A stretch of 64,000 bases of DNA from Leptothoe sp034932105 (lineage in GTDB: Bacteria > Cyanobacteriota > Cyanobacteriia > Phormidesmidales > Phormidesmidaceae), in assembly GCF_034932105.1 (NCBI RefSeq), contig NZ_JAYGIG010000002.1, positions 1 through 64,000 of the forward strand. The letters run 5' to 3'. Positions within the stretch are counted from its first letter, which is position 1. The number at the start of each line of letters is the position of its first letter. A model generated the notes under the pieces. That model was not told the DNA's origin, ran no database searches, and saw only the letters and a list, made by a program, of their open reading frames with translations. This document shows positions 35,603 to 44,280 of this stretch, piece by piece. Made by a program: the position numbers and the translations under genes.

Positions 35603-36226
35603 TTATGCCTTCAGCACTAGATAACCGCCAACTCCAACCATCAGGCCACCCACAGCTTTTTGTGACGTTTTTTGCAGTTTTCTGCGTTCCAAAAAGAGTG
35701 CAGCCTTGGCGGAGAAAACTGCATAGAGAACCTTCACGCCACCGACTGCCAAAACGATGACGGCAATGATAGTAACCAGATCCAACACTTCCAATGCAGA
35801 TAGCTCGACAAACATCGGAAACAGGCTAGCGTAGAAAAAGATTGCTTTGACATCGCCAAGGGTCAAAACAAAGCCTGAGATAAAGCTCGTTGCCAGCCCA
35901 CGTTTACTGTTGTCTCTACTATTCGTCATGGCGACAAGTCCGCCCTGGGAGCGCCACAGTGAGATCCCAAGCCCTATGAGGTAAAGACCGCCAACTACTT
36001 TGAGCACCATGAACAATCCCCCCATGGCTTCTGCAACAACGGACAGCCCCAGGATGGCTAGGGCCACAAAGACCAGATCCCCCAACACTATGCCCGCAGC
36101 CACAGCCATCCCGTTGGCAATGCCCAAAGTCGCTGCACGCGTAACAACCAAGGCCACACTGGCACTCGGCAAAGCGGCTAAGGCCGTCATCATGGCAAAA
36201 AGCATCGCTACGTCTACAAGGCTCAT
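35603..36226 (-). CDS. LysE-family translocator
   Basis: The protein has 207 residues and about six membrane segments. Typical features are the N-terminal MMTALAALPSASVALVVTRA, the glycine-rich NGMAVAAGIVLGDLVFVALAILG, and KVVGGLYLIGLGISLWRSQ. LysE/RhtB proteins export amino acids such as lysine, threonine or homoserine lactones; the substrate is not predictable. The length is normal. Confidence 0.87.
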   Translation of the reverse strand: MSLVDVAMLFAMMTALAALPSASVALVVTRAATLGIANGMAVAAGIVLGDLVFVALAILGLSVVAEAMGGLFMVLKVVGGLYLIGLGISLWRSQGGLVAMTNSRDNSKRGLATSFISGFVLTLGDVKAIFFYASLFPMFVELSALEVLDLVTIIAVIVLAVGGVKVLYAVFSAKAALFLERRKLQKTSQKAVGGLMVGVGGYLVLKA

Positions 36227-36369
36227 CTCAACAGATTCCTTACTGATATTTCGACATCCACAATAACAATACTCCAGACAGAATTAGGAGACTAGAATCT
36301 CGTAGTCAAAAAGGCTTGAAAAGTTGGGTTCTGATTTAATCCAAGTCTCGTCCAAGTCTAATTGGATAC

Positions 36370-36517
36370 GATTCATCGGGTATCAACTTAAACCAAAAAA
36401 TCCTGGCTAGGTAGGAAATCAGGGGCCAGAAGTCAGTGAGGCCCTGATTCCTGACTCCTGACTGCTGCATACTATCCTTGGAAAAACGTCCCGCCTTGAG
36501 TTGGTACCCGATTCATC
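36370..36517 (+). mobile_element. Miniature inverted-repeat element, copy 4, with 8-bp target duplication
   Basis: The element proper is 36378-36509 (132 bp), starting GGGTATCAACTTAAACC and ending CTTGAGTTGGTACCC. It is flanked by GATTCATC at 36370-36377 and 36510-36517. The interior matches copies 1 and 2 over nearly its whole length, with AATCAGGGGCC and GGCCCTGATT forming a central hairpin. Confidence 0.9.
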
Positions 36518-36703
36518 CCTATCATTATCGAGGAAAGATTGATAAAATCACCCTACTGCCGTCAGAGCAGGGGCCTATGGTTTATACGGTCACTTTTCCG
36601 AACGTTCAGTGATCCAGCCAAATTGGCATCACACAGCCCTGACTTAGGGCGACAGGCAGTCTACCCCCGATTCCACCCTCGATCAACATCAGGAGATGAT
36701 CCC

Positions 36704-36928
36704 ATGGCCCAACTAGCAATTAACAAATTCTGTCCTCGCTCGGGCAAAGATGTCCAAGCTGATTCGTTAACCACCTACAAAGGTCATGTGGTGGGTTTTT
36801 GCAACCCAGGTTGCAGCGGTGACTTTACGGCAAATCCTGAGAATTGCCCCAAGGATAGGGCCTATTTTGACACGTTACTAAAGGAATATGAATTGGTCGT
36901 AGACTTCGATGTCGTAGACTCCGATTAA
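36704..36928 (+). CDS. Small Cys-rich YHS/TRASH-like protein
   Basis: The protein has 74 residues from ATG 36704, with AGGAG 9 bases upstream. The pattern NKFCPRSGKDVQ, then LTTYKGHVVGFCNPGC, then NPENCPKD has Cys10, Cys33, Cys37 and Cys48 in a layout like YHS/TRASH metal-binding modules. A metal-binding role is inference. The frame extends upstream to 36539, but that region looks non-coding. Confidence 0.75.
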   Translation: MAQLAINKFCPRSGKDVQADSLTTYKGHVVGFCNPGCSGDFTANPENCPKDRAYFDTLLKEYELVVDFDVVDSD

Positions 36929-37129
36929 GTTGCCCTCCTGGCCGATTTATCTCATACCCAGCAACCATGAGCATCGAGACACCCTCCGCCAGGTGTTTGC
37001 CAGCCAGACCGATCTACAGGGCGTTATTTAATGGATGGTTGACAAACATAGGCATCGCCAAATAGGCATATTTATGCGGGCAATTTATCCAGGCATATTT
37101 ATCCAGGAGCCCCTGCCCACCCTAAAACT

Positions 37130-38080
37130 CTACTGTAGAAACAGCTTATACAAAGCATCGCGCCGATCTAAAGTCAAATAAGGCTGACGTAATCCCAACC
37201 ACTGTTGCCATAACGTTTGGTGTTGCTGCTGAAAATACTGATTTAAGCTAGGTATTTTTTTTGCCCAGTGAGATCCCAACACATCCACCAAAAATGACCG
37301 TAGAACAGTTTCGTCTTGCAGTTTTCCCAACAAGTCCTGCATCTGTCTGAAAGCACCTACCTGATTTGTATACTCCTCTCCATAAAACTCGCTAAATAGT
37401 GCCATCTGATAGCGCACTCCTTTAATGCATTTGCGTAGATCGTGGACCTGCCCTAACATTGTTGGGTCGGCATCATCGACAACTAACCAGCCGGGATGCT
37501 GTAATAACTGCCCCATCATCGGCAACTGTAGATCAGGCAGTGCTACACACAACGGCAAACGGCTCAATGGTCTGTATTGAGGTCGCTTCAACCACTGCCC
37601 GACAGCTTTTACGAAGCGCTTGTAGGCCCTGCCGCGCAAGTAGCTATCCATTCGAACAACATACTTTTTTTGCTGTTTTTTTAGGGCTTTACTCAAAGTA
37701 CAAAATGCTTCTTTTTCTGATTTTTTTAGATTGACATCGTCAGCATATCGAGATAGCCAATCTTGCAACACATCTAGATCGCGGACACGGCCCAAGACTT
37801 TGCCCAATTGTTTGAGGGCTCGATCATTCATCTCATTGGGTAAGACAATAACTGTCTCAAAAGCTTTGCAGGCTGTCCGTAAACGGCGTAATCCCACCCG
37901 CATCTGATGCAAAAATTCAGGATCATCATGGGCAAGTACCCCCTTTTCTTGTTTGAAAATATGATTGACATACTTTTGCATTGCCTGGTGGGCATAGTCC
38001 CCAACAATGTCTGGCCTCTTTTTATCTGGCCTCTTTTTGGTGAGTGGAGGAGAAACAGTCAGTACAAGTTGGGGCGACAT
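37130..38080 (-). CDS. CHAD-domain protein
   Basis: The protein has about 316 residues from ATG 38080 (MSPQLVLTVSPPLTKK). CHAD domains are all-helical with conserved His and basic residues that bind polyphosphate: here FLHQMRVGLRRLRTACKAFE, LGRVRDLDVL, VHDLRKCIKGVRYQMALF and QMQDLLGKLQDETV. Stand-alone CHAD proteins associate with polyphosphate granules in other bacteria. The start is uncertain because an in-frame ATG at 38110 adds 10 residues. Confidence 0.88.
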   Translation of the reverse strand: MSPQLVLTVSPPLTKKRPDKKRPDIVGDYAHQAMQKYVNHIFKQEKGVLAHDDPEFLHQMRVGLRRLRTACKAFETVIVLPNEMNDRALKQLGKVLGRVRDLDVLQDWLSRYADDVNLKKSEKEAFCTLSKALKKQQKKYVVRMDSYLRGRAYKRFVKAVGQWLKRPQYRPLSRLPLCVALPDLQLPMMGQLLQHPGWLVVDDADPTMLGQVHDLRKCIKGVRYQMALFSEFYGEEYTNQVGAFRQMQDLLGKLQDETVLRSFLVDVLGSHWAKKIPSLNQYFQQQHQTLWQQWLGLRQPYLTLDRRDALYKLFLQ

Positions 38081-38125
38081 CGCGATATGTCCTCTCCTGC
38101 AAATGGCCAATCTGATCGTAACATA

Positions 38126-38150
38126 TTAGATTAGATTAGATTAGATTAGA
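38126..38150. repeat. Five tandem TTAGA units upstream of the CHAD gene
   Basis: Exactly five TTAGA pentamers are followed by a T-run. They lie 46 bases before the CHAD start on the minus strand, within its likely promoter or leader, so slippage there could alter expression. Confidence 0.85.
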
Positions 38151-38249
38151 TTTTTACATGATGCTTTCTATGGTACAATTACCAGCCTTGCTTCATTGCT
38201 TTAGGCCCGGGCAGATGTACGCAGATGTACGACGAAGCCACCCCAGTAC

Positions 38250-38553
38250 CTACTTTACTGGACAGTGCGAAGTTTTTCTCCTCTTGGTCAGGCTCTTTCT
38301 TGTAGAAACCAAACTCAATCCAAATACCCTGGCCTACAAAGGATACACCTGAATAGGAAATCTTTGAAAGAATGAACTGGTTGCCAATTCAAGGCTGGTA
38401 GACAACGATTTTTAGTAAAACTATGACCTTTTGGCTGCTAGTTAATCTAGCTAAAAATAGGCCAATCTGCCAATCCTCACGAGGAATCAACGCTTCCCTG
38501 ACCTATCTTAGGGTTTATCCACAACAAGAACTTCGCACTGTCCAGCTACTTTA
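38250..38553. mobile_element. 288-bp inverted-repeat element with 8-bp target duplication
   Basis: The element proper is 38258-38545. The ends are a perfect 17-bp inverted repeat: CTGGACAGTGCGAAGTT and AACTTCGCACTGTCCAG. It is flanked by CTACTTTA at 38250-38257 and 38546-38553. No transposase frame is visible inside, so it is a non-autonomous derivative. The ends differ from the GGGTAYC elements. The parent IS family is not assigned. Confidence 0.85.
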
Positions 38554-38563
38554 GTAAACCCAA

Positions 38564-40039
38564 TTAATAGGGTAGATCATTGGCAGACCAATCAGGCCCA
38601 GCCTCTGCCGCCAGGGGAAGTTGCCTAGACTCCGTCTGATAGAGATTGCCCCCATGCTCAGACTCCCGTTTACGGGGAGACTGTTTCCGACGACGAGAAA
38701 TATTCTCCTCTGTAGTCTCTTCTGCAATCACTTCATAGAGCAAAGCTGTTTTGTTCCCATCTCCTTTGCGCAACACCCGTCCCAACCGCTGAATATATTC
38801 TCGGGTGGACCCACTGCCGGAGAGCAAAATGGCCACACGGGCGTCGGGGACATCCACCCCTTCATTCAGCACATGGGAAACAACAATGGCTTTATAGTCC
38901 CCTGTGCGAAAGCTTTGTAGCACCGCCCGCCGCTCTTTGACCGGTGTTTGGTGGGTGATGGCGGGAATCAAAAAGTCTTGGGAAATTTTATAGACCGTGG
39001 CGTTGTCATTGGTGAAAATAATCGTGCGCTCGGGGTAATGTTTGGCCAACAGCTCCTCTAATATTTTTAATTTTCCCGCCGTCCCCAGGGCAATGTTTTT
39101 GGCTTCTCGGTGGGCCAACATCGCCCGCCGTCCTGCCTGAGAACGGGCACTGGCTCCCACAAAGCGTTGCCAACCTTCGGGACTGCCGAGCCAAATGCCG
39201 GACTGTTGCAAAAAGTCATTGCGTCGCTGGATTAGGTCGGCGTAGCGACGGCGTTCCAGCTCCGAAAGGGAGACTTTTAGCTGCACGACCTGATAGGGAG
39301 CCAGAGCCAGCCCTGACAGCTCCGCCGCTGTTTTGTGGTAAACCACTGGCCCTAACAGCTGATCGAGATCAGCATGGCGGCCATCGGCCCGATCCGGGGT
39401 GGCGGTTAGGCCCAGACGGTAGGGTGCGATCGCATATTCCGCAATCACCCGATTAAAGTCACTGGGCAGATGGTGGCACTCATCGCACACCAGTAGCCCA
39501 TAGCGGTTACCCAGGTTTTCCGCATGGATGGCCGCACTGTCGTAGGTGGCCACTAAAATATCCGTGCGATCGCGACTCCCACCACCCAATAGGCCAATAT
39601 CCGCATCGGGAAATGCCGTCTCCAAATGAGCGTACCACTGGTGCATCAAATCCAAAGTGGGCACTGTGATTAGCGTACTACGGGGAATCGCCTGCAACGC
39701 CAGCTGAGCCAGATAGGTTTTGCCCGCCGCCGTGGGCAAAACCACCACCCCCTGCCAGCCATTGCGTTGCCAAGCCCCCAGGGCGTCCCGTTGGTGGGCA
39801 TAGGGCTCCAACGTCAGCTGGGGAGAAAGCTCAAGGGGTTTAAACTCAGACGCCTGATCATTAACGGCAATCTTTTCCTGGCGCAATGCCTCCATCAAGG
39901 GGCGATAGCAATGGGCCGGAATCCGAAATCGTTCAATCCGGTCATCCCAAACCGCATGAGCAATCCATGCCTTACCCCGGGGAGGTGGATGCAAAATTAA
40001 AGTGCCACGATCAAACCGCAGGGTGGATGTACGCGCCAT
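38564..40039 (-). CDS. XPB-like DEAD/DEAH-box helicase
   Basis: The protein has 491 residues, superfamily 2. Walker A is VVLPTAAGKTYLAQLAL, motif Ia is TLITVPTLDLMHQW, the DExH box is LLVCDECHHLPS, motif III is LGLTATPDRADG, motif IV is TIIFTNDNATVY, motif V is VVSHVLNEGVDVPDA, and motif VI is REYIQRLGRVLRKG. The layout matches bacterial XPB-type helicases. The C-terminus is basic (RRRKQSPRKRE). The partner nuclease (Bax1-like) often seen with XPB is not adjacent. Confidence 0.9.
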   Translation of the reverse strand: MARTSTLRFDRGTLILHPPPRGKAWIAHAVWDDRIERFRIPAHCYRPLMEALRQEKIAVNDQASEFKPLELSPQLTLEPYAHQRDALGAWQRNGWQGVVVLPTAAGKTYLAQLALQAIPRSTLITVPTLDLMHQWYAHLETAFPDADIGLLGGGSRDRTDILVATYDSAAIHAENLGNRYGLLVCDECHHLPSDFNRVIAEYAIAPYRLGLTATPDRADGRHADLDQLLGPVVYHKTAAELSGLALAPYQVVQLKVSLSELERRRYADLIQRRNDFLQQSGIWLGSPEGWQRFVGASARSQAGRRAMLAHREAKNIALGTAGKLKILEELLAKHYPERTIIFTNDNATVYKISQDFLIPAITHQTPVKERRAVLQSFRTGDYKAIVVSHVLNEGVDVPDARVAILLSGSGSTREYIQRLGRVLRKGDGNKTALLYEVIAEETTEENISRRRKQSPRKRESEHGGNLYQTESRQLPLAAEAGPDWSANDLPY

Positions 40040-40300
40040 GGAATTAACAGCGGGCGTTACCCATGGGGCAACGGTGGGTTGGTCAATAACTATACCAAAC
40101 TCAACAACTCATCATGATTAATCCTTAAGACAATATAAGGTCTATCCCTAGGAATACAGGGCCCGTATTCATACGGAGGTGGTTTATGGCCATCTGGTGA
40201 CAATTAGAGATAACCATCCGAGGAATTATCTAGTTTTGTCTGGAATGGATGGCCCTGCCCCTGTGGATACTCGTAGCACTCTACTTAGGAGACTCATCAA

Positions 40301-40456
40301 ATGGATATGTCAATGATTATAGGATTGGCGATTGCTGGCTCCATAGTTATGCTCAGCGGCAATAAGGACAAAAAGCCACCTGAGCCTACCCTCGGCAGTA
40401 CTGAGTTTGTGGTGCGAGTGGGTGATGGCAATGTTGCCGTAACGCCTAAGTCGTAA
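40301..40456 (+). CDS. Small membrane-anchored ORF (51 residues), unknown
   Basis: ATG 40301 has AGGAG 8 bases upstream. The product starts MDMSMIIGLAIAGSIVMLSG, a single hydrophobic helix, followed by the charged NKDKKPPEPTLG and EFVVRVGDGNVAVTPKS. The helix plus soluble tail and good ribosome binding site suggest a real small membrane protein. No family is recognised. It lies between two minus-strand genes. Confidence 0.5.
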   Translation: MDMSMIIGLAIAGSIVMLSGNKDKKPPEPTLGSTEFVVRVGDGNVAVTPKS

Positions 40457-40460
40457 ACGC

Positions 40461-41741
40461 TCAGACCTCAGCAATTTTCTGTTCTTGTTGCTCTAAAAAC
40501 CATTGTTCTGCCCAGGCCAAAGCCTCATCCGCACAGGTGAGTTCTCCACTGGCTTGGGCATTTTCAATGGCATTGAGTAACTGACCAATCTGAGGTCCCG
40601 AACGCAGGTTCAGCTGAGCCATGAGATCCTTGCCGCTAACTAAGGGGACAGGATGGGCCATGGGGTCTTTAGGGTTCTGATAGCGTTCCACCATGGCAGC
40701 GACGGCATCGATGGGAATCCCCATAGACAACGCCACTAAAGACACGGCGGGAAAACTACTACTCGCCGCTTTAAACATAAAAAACTGATCGGACCTTGAC
40801 AGGTCTCCAGCTTGAGCCGCCATTTGGTCTAAATAGGGCTGGGTTTGGAGCACTCTAAAGATGGCCTGCCCTTCGTTACGGCTGTACTTTAATCGCGTCA
40901 GCCAGCGGTTGGCTTCGTCTTCATCCAACGGCAGTAGCCGAGATAGACGAGCGGCTTTGATCCAGCTGCGGTAGTGGCCCGCTGGCACCGGATCTTTCCA
41001 GCTGTGGAGTAAGTCCGCATACCCCGGTATGTTGGGCAAATTCACCAGGGCCCGGTCTAGGGCCGCCAGCTGCTCAGTGTGTTCGACCCTGAGGTGGGGT
41101 AACCAAGCATCCAACAGACCGTCCTGCCAGGCCATGCGAAAACAGGTCGCACCGTTGGTCTGGCTCAAAAGGGCGTCTAGCTCATGGCGAATCCGCTCAG
41201 CTGCAATGTTTTGCAACAGGGGAGCCAGTTCCCGAATGGTGCGGCGGGTGGCGCCATCAATGGCAAACCCCAGCTGGGCGGCCTGGCGATAGGCCCGCAG
41301 CAGCCGTAGGGGATCTTCCGCCAGGTTCTCGCGGCTGACCATGCGTAGGATTTGCTGCCGCAGATCGGCGATGCCGTTAAGCGGGTCAATCAGCCGATCA
41401 CTCTGGGGATGGTAGGCGATGGCATTGATGGTGAAGTCCCGGCGCTGCAGGTCCGTTTCTAACGTGGGTCCCACCTGTTGGGCAAAGTCGATGGTGGCCT
41501 GGTCAAATACGGCCCGAGCGATTTGATTGTCAGCATCCAGCACCACAAATCCGACCTGATAGCGGCGGGCAATGGCACTTGCGATCGCGACCGCCCCATC
41601 GGGCAGCACAAAATCTAAATCCAAATAATCCGCTTGACGATCCAACAAAGCATCCCGCACCGACCCTCCCACCACGCAGGCCGTTTCCGGCAGCAATCGA
41701 CTGTCAAAGGGCCAACTGGTCGGAATCAGGGCAGATGCCAT
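40461..41741 (-). CDS. cca: CCA tRNA nucleotidyltransferase / poly(A) polymerase family
   Basis: The protein has about 426 residues. The nucleotidyltransferase head is ACVVGGSVRDALLDRQ with the metal-binding YLDLDFVLPDG; then DLQRRDFTINAIAYHPQSD, LIDPLNGIADLRQQILR and EDPLRLLRAYRQAAQLGF. The C-terminal body is helical. It adds CCA (or part of it, in species with split enzymes) to tRNA 3' ends; sequence alone does not tell CCA- from A-adding. The start at 41741 is a choice: ATG 41759 is also in frame. Confidence 0.9.
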   Translation of the reverse strand: MASALIPTSWPFDSRLLPETACVVGGSVRDALLDRQADYLDLDFVLPDGAVAIASAIARRYQVGFVVLDADNQIARAVFDQATIDFAQQVGPTLETDLQRRDFTINAIAYHPQSDRLIDPLNGIADLRQQILRMVSRENLAEDPLRLLRAYRQAAQLGFAIDGATRRTIRELAPLLQNIAAERIRHELDALLSQTNGATCFRMAWQDGLLDAWLPHLRVEHTEQLAALDRALVNLPNIPGYADLLHSWKDPVPAGHYRSWIKAARLSRLLPLDEDEANRWLTRLKYSRNEGQAIFRVLQTQPYLDQMAAQAGDLSRSDQFFMFKAASSSFPAVSLVALSMGIPIDAVAAMVERYQNPKDPMAHPVPLVSGKDLMAQLNLRSGPQIGQLLNAIENAQASGELTCADEALAWAEQWFLEQQEQKIAEV

Positions 41742-42075
41742 AGAGGACACAAAATTCAACGATGCAGCTCCAAAAGTGATGCGGCTTACAATTCTCCTAT
41801 ATTGCGTCGCCCGTAAGCACGGATTTCGCGCCTATTTCTAGGCTTTCCTTAGGTCTTCCCCAGAACTAACGGGGCAACCGCACAATTTGAAACAAATTCC
41901 TCTGTCCATATTTTAGCTGCGCTAAAGTAGTTGCACAGTGCATCCCCAGTCCATCCCGACAGGGGGAACCAGCTTAAAGACTGGGGTTATGACCCTCTCC
42001 TTGCAAGTTTATCCGATGCCCTGACTATTCGTTCCCTGACTGGTAATTCAGACCTCATTACACCTTTCCCTTCCC
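41742..42075. other. Intergenic gap upstream of ycf34
   Basis: The gap is 334 bases. Nothing gene-like was found. It must hold the divergent promoters of the nucleotidyltransferase gene and ycf34. Confidence 0.5.
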
Positions 42076-42357
42076 ATGTGTATTTGTATCAATTGCCATT
42101 ACGTCGACCGCTGCATTACCTACCATGCGGTTGAAGCCAACCATCAGCAGCCTCACCTGAGTGAGACCCCAGATTTTGAGCCGCAAAGCCCCACCATCAA
42201 TGCCAACATCAGCCCCCCCGTGGTCACCGTAGAAGGGGATCGGATCGTGCAATCGGGGGACTTTGGCTTTGAATATGATGTGGTCGGCTGCGACAGCTTT
42301 CAGCAGGAAATGGGCAAATGGGCCAGGTTGCGTCCCGGTGAAGCACTGCCGACATGA
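42076..42357 (+). CDS. ycf34: Ycf34 iron-sulfur protein
   Basis: The protein has 93 residues. The N-terminus MCICINCHYVDRCITYHAVE is the Ycf34 signature with Cys2, Cys4, Cys7 and Cys13; NHQQPHLSETPDFEP and the late EYDVVGCDSFQQEMGKWARL also match. Ycf34 is conserved in cyanobacteria and red-algal plastids. The cyanobacterial protein binds a Fe-S cluster and affects photosynthetic electron transport. Its presence is strong evidence for the cyanobacterial origin of the window. Confidence 0.95.
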   Translation: MCICINCHYVDRCITYHAVEANHQQPHLSETPDFEPQSPTINANISPPVVTVEGDRIVQSGDFGFEYDVVGCDSFQQEMGKWARLRPGEALPT

Positions 42358-42411
42358 TCAATGGGGAATGGACCAGGAGGCAAGGGTTCCGGCGATTAGG
42401 CACGGCCCACC

Positions 42412-44232
42412 ATGCGCATGAATCATCGTGAATCTTATGAAATTGTTAAACACCTGGGTAAAGGCCCCAGCGGCAACACTGTTCTGGCTCGCCTAATCCA
42501 TCCAAACGGTCCCCAAACCACTGTTGTCATCAAGCAAATTGCTCAGCCCCAAGAACCGTTGACTGACCTCACCCAACGGCTAAAAGCCCTGGGCCAACAT
42601 CCCCAACTACCGGCATTGCTAGATAGCTGGCAATCCCCCGATGGCCAGTTTCTAGTTTTTGAACACATCACCGCCCCCCCAGTCTCCCAAACCGAACCTC
42701 CCCCCTGGCCCCCAGCCCAGGTGGAGACATTGCTGCTGTCCCTCCTACCCGTCCTAGAACATATCCACAGTTTTCGTCTCGTCCACGGCGATATCCGCCC
42801 CGCCAATATTCGCCAAGGGCCCCAGCCCCTGCTGGTTGACCTGCGCATCACCCAGCGTCTAGAAAAACAGAGCCGACCGAACAGTCAGGGCCCAGGGCTG
42901 CTGACCACTGGTGGTGACGCGGCCTATGCGGCCCCTGAACAAGCCCTGGGACGGTTGGTCTACGCTAGCGATCTCTACAGTCTTGGTTTAGTGGCGATCC
43001 ATCTCCTCACCGGACTCGCCCCCTTCGATCTGTACTCAGTAGTCGATAATCGCTGGATTTGGCCCGATTTAGTCACCCAGGCCCCAGCTAAAAATCTCAG
43101 TCACGTTCTGCACAAACTCCTAGAACGTTCCTTAGAAAATCGCTATGTCACTGCCCGCCAAGCCCTGACGGACCTGAAGAAATCCCCCACGGTCTCCCTC
43201 CTAGACAAAGCCATCGCTTTCCTGCCCACCGGGCCAGCTCTTTCCATCCCCCTACCGATCAAGGCCCTTGCCTCCTCTGCCCCTCAGTTAACTGAGCGAC
43301 AGCTGGCTGCGGGGCAGTCAAAGCCCGCCCCCCAAATTCCCTGGTATCCCCTGTACCAGCTCACCCCCGGTATCGCCACCGCCCTAGCGCTGCAGGGCAA
43401 AAAATTGGCCATGGGCACGAGTACCGGCCATGTATGGTTGTGCGATCTAGACACTGGGGACGAAATTTACGCCTTCAAGGGCCGTCGCCATCGCGATCGC
43501 ATCACCGCCCTCACCTTCCATCCCCAGGGCCACACCATCTACAGCGCCTGTAGCGATGGCACCGTCAAACTGTGGGATTTAACCCGTGGCAACCTGAAAC
43601 AAACCCTGAGTCAGCCCGGCTGGCAGCCGACGGACTTAGCCATTGCCCCCCCCTATCTAATCGTTAGCGACGGCAGTGGCCAAATCACCCTGTGGGATCT
43701 AGAGCAGCTCACCATCTGCCACAGCTTTAATCAACACCAGGATTGGGTGAGTGCCATTGCCACCCAAGGGGATCGACTAGCCAGTATTAGTCGCGATCGC
43801 ACCCTACGCCTCTGGTCTCTGCCAGAAAAACGTCTGCTCGACACATTAACCATTAGCTCGAGCCAAGGACTAGCCCTGCATCCCAGCGGCCACTATGCAA
43901 TTGTAGGCAATGACCAGGGCCAGGTAGAGGTGTGGACCGTGGGCCAGTCGGCCCAGTCCACTCCCCATCAGCCCGACCTACTGTGTGCTGGACCGGACGG
44001 CATTACGGCGTTGGCCTTAAGTCCAGATGCCCGTCTCTTGGCGGTGGGCACCGATGGCAATACATTGCGAGTCTATGAGGGAGCTAGCGGTCAGTGTGTT
44101 TCAGAGCTGGCCCAGGGCTGGGGAGTGGTGGCGCTCGCCTTTGATGGTCATACCCTGGTCAGCAGCAGCCAGGATGAAACCGTCACTATTTGGCAAAGAG
44201 GCAACCCTGGGAAAGCAACCCCTATGACATGA
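42412..44232 (+). CDS. Protein kinase-like domain fused to WD40 repeats
   Basis: The protein has 606 residues. The kinase part (about 10-265) has a Gly loop GKGPSGNTV, Lys41 in TVVIKQI, and the catalytic loop VHGDIRPANI with Asp127 and Asn132. In place of DFG it has VDLRI, which keeps the metal-binding Asp143. The APE region is YAAPEQALG and YSLGLVAIHLLTG follows. About 310-600 contains WD40 repeats (ITALTFHPQGHTIYSACSDG, then VKLWDLTRG; ITLWDLEQLT; TLRLWSLPEK). Kinase-WD40 fusions are common in cyanobacteria. The partner is unknown. The start may be ATG 42412 or 42418. Confidence 0.9.
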   Translation: MRMNHRESYEIVKHLGKGPSGNTVLARLIHPNGPQTTVVIKQIAQPQEPLTDLTQRLKALGQHPQLPALLDSWQSPDGQFLVFEHITAPPVSQTEPPPWPPAQVETLLLSLLPVLEHIHSFRLVHGDIRPANIRQGPQPLLVDLRITQRLEKQSRPNSQGPGLLTTGGDAAYAAPEQALGRLVYASDLYSLGLVAIHLLTGLAPFDLYSVVDNRWIWPDLVTQAPAKNLSHVLHKLLERSLENRYVTARQALTDLKKSPTVSLLDKAIAFLPTGPALSIPLPIKALASSAPQLTERQLAAGQSKPAPQIPWYPLYQLTPGIATALALQGKKLAMGTSTGHVWLCDLDTGDEIYAFKGRRHRDRITALTFHPQGHTIYSACSDGTVKLWDLTRGNLKQTLSQPGWQPTDLAIAPPYLIVSDGSGQITLWDLEQLTICHSFNQHQDWVSAIATQGDRLASISRDRTLRLWSLPEKRLLDTLTISSSQGLALHPSGHYAIVGNDQGQVEVWTVGQSAQSTPHQPDLLCAGPDGITALALSPDARLLAVGTDGNTLRVYEGASGQCVSELAQGWGVVALAFDGHTLVSSSQDETVTIWQRGNPGKATPMT

Positions 44233-44280
44233 TCAAAGGCATGATCAAAAACAGATTTGTCTTAGTTGTTCACTGTTGCC

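Noticed and set aside
38158..38352. 64-codon frame MMLSMVQLPALLHCF...
   Set aside because: It runs across the end and target duplication of the 288-bp element, so it was created by the insertion.
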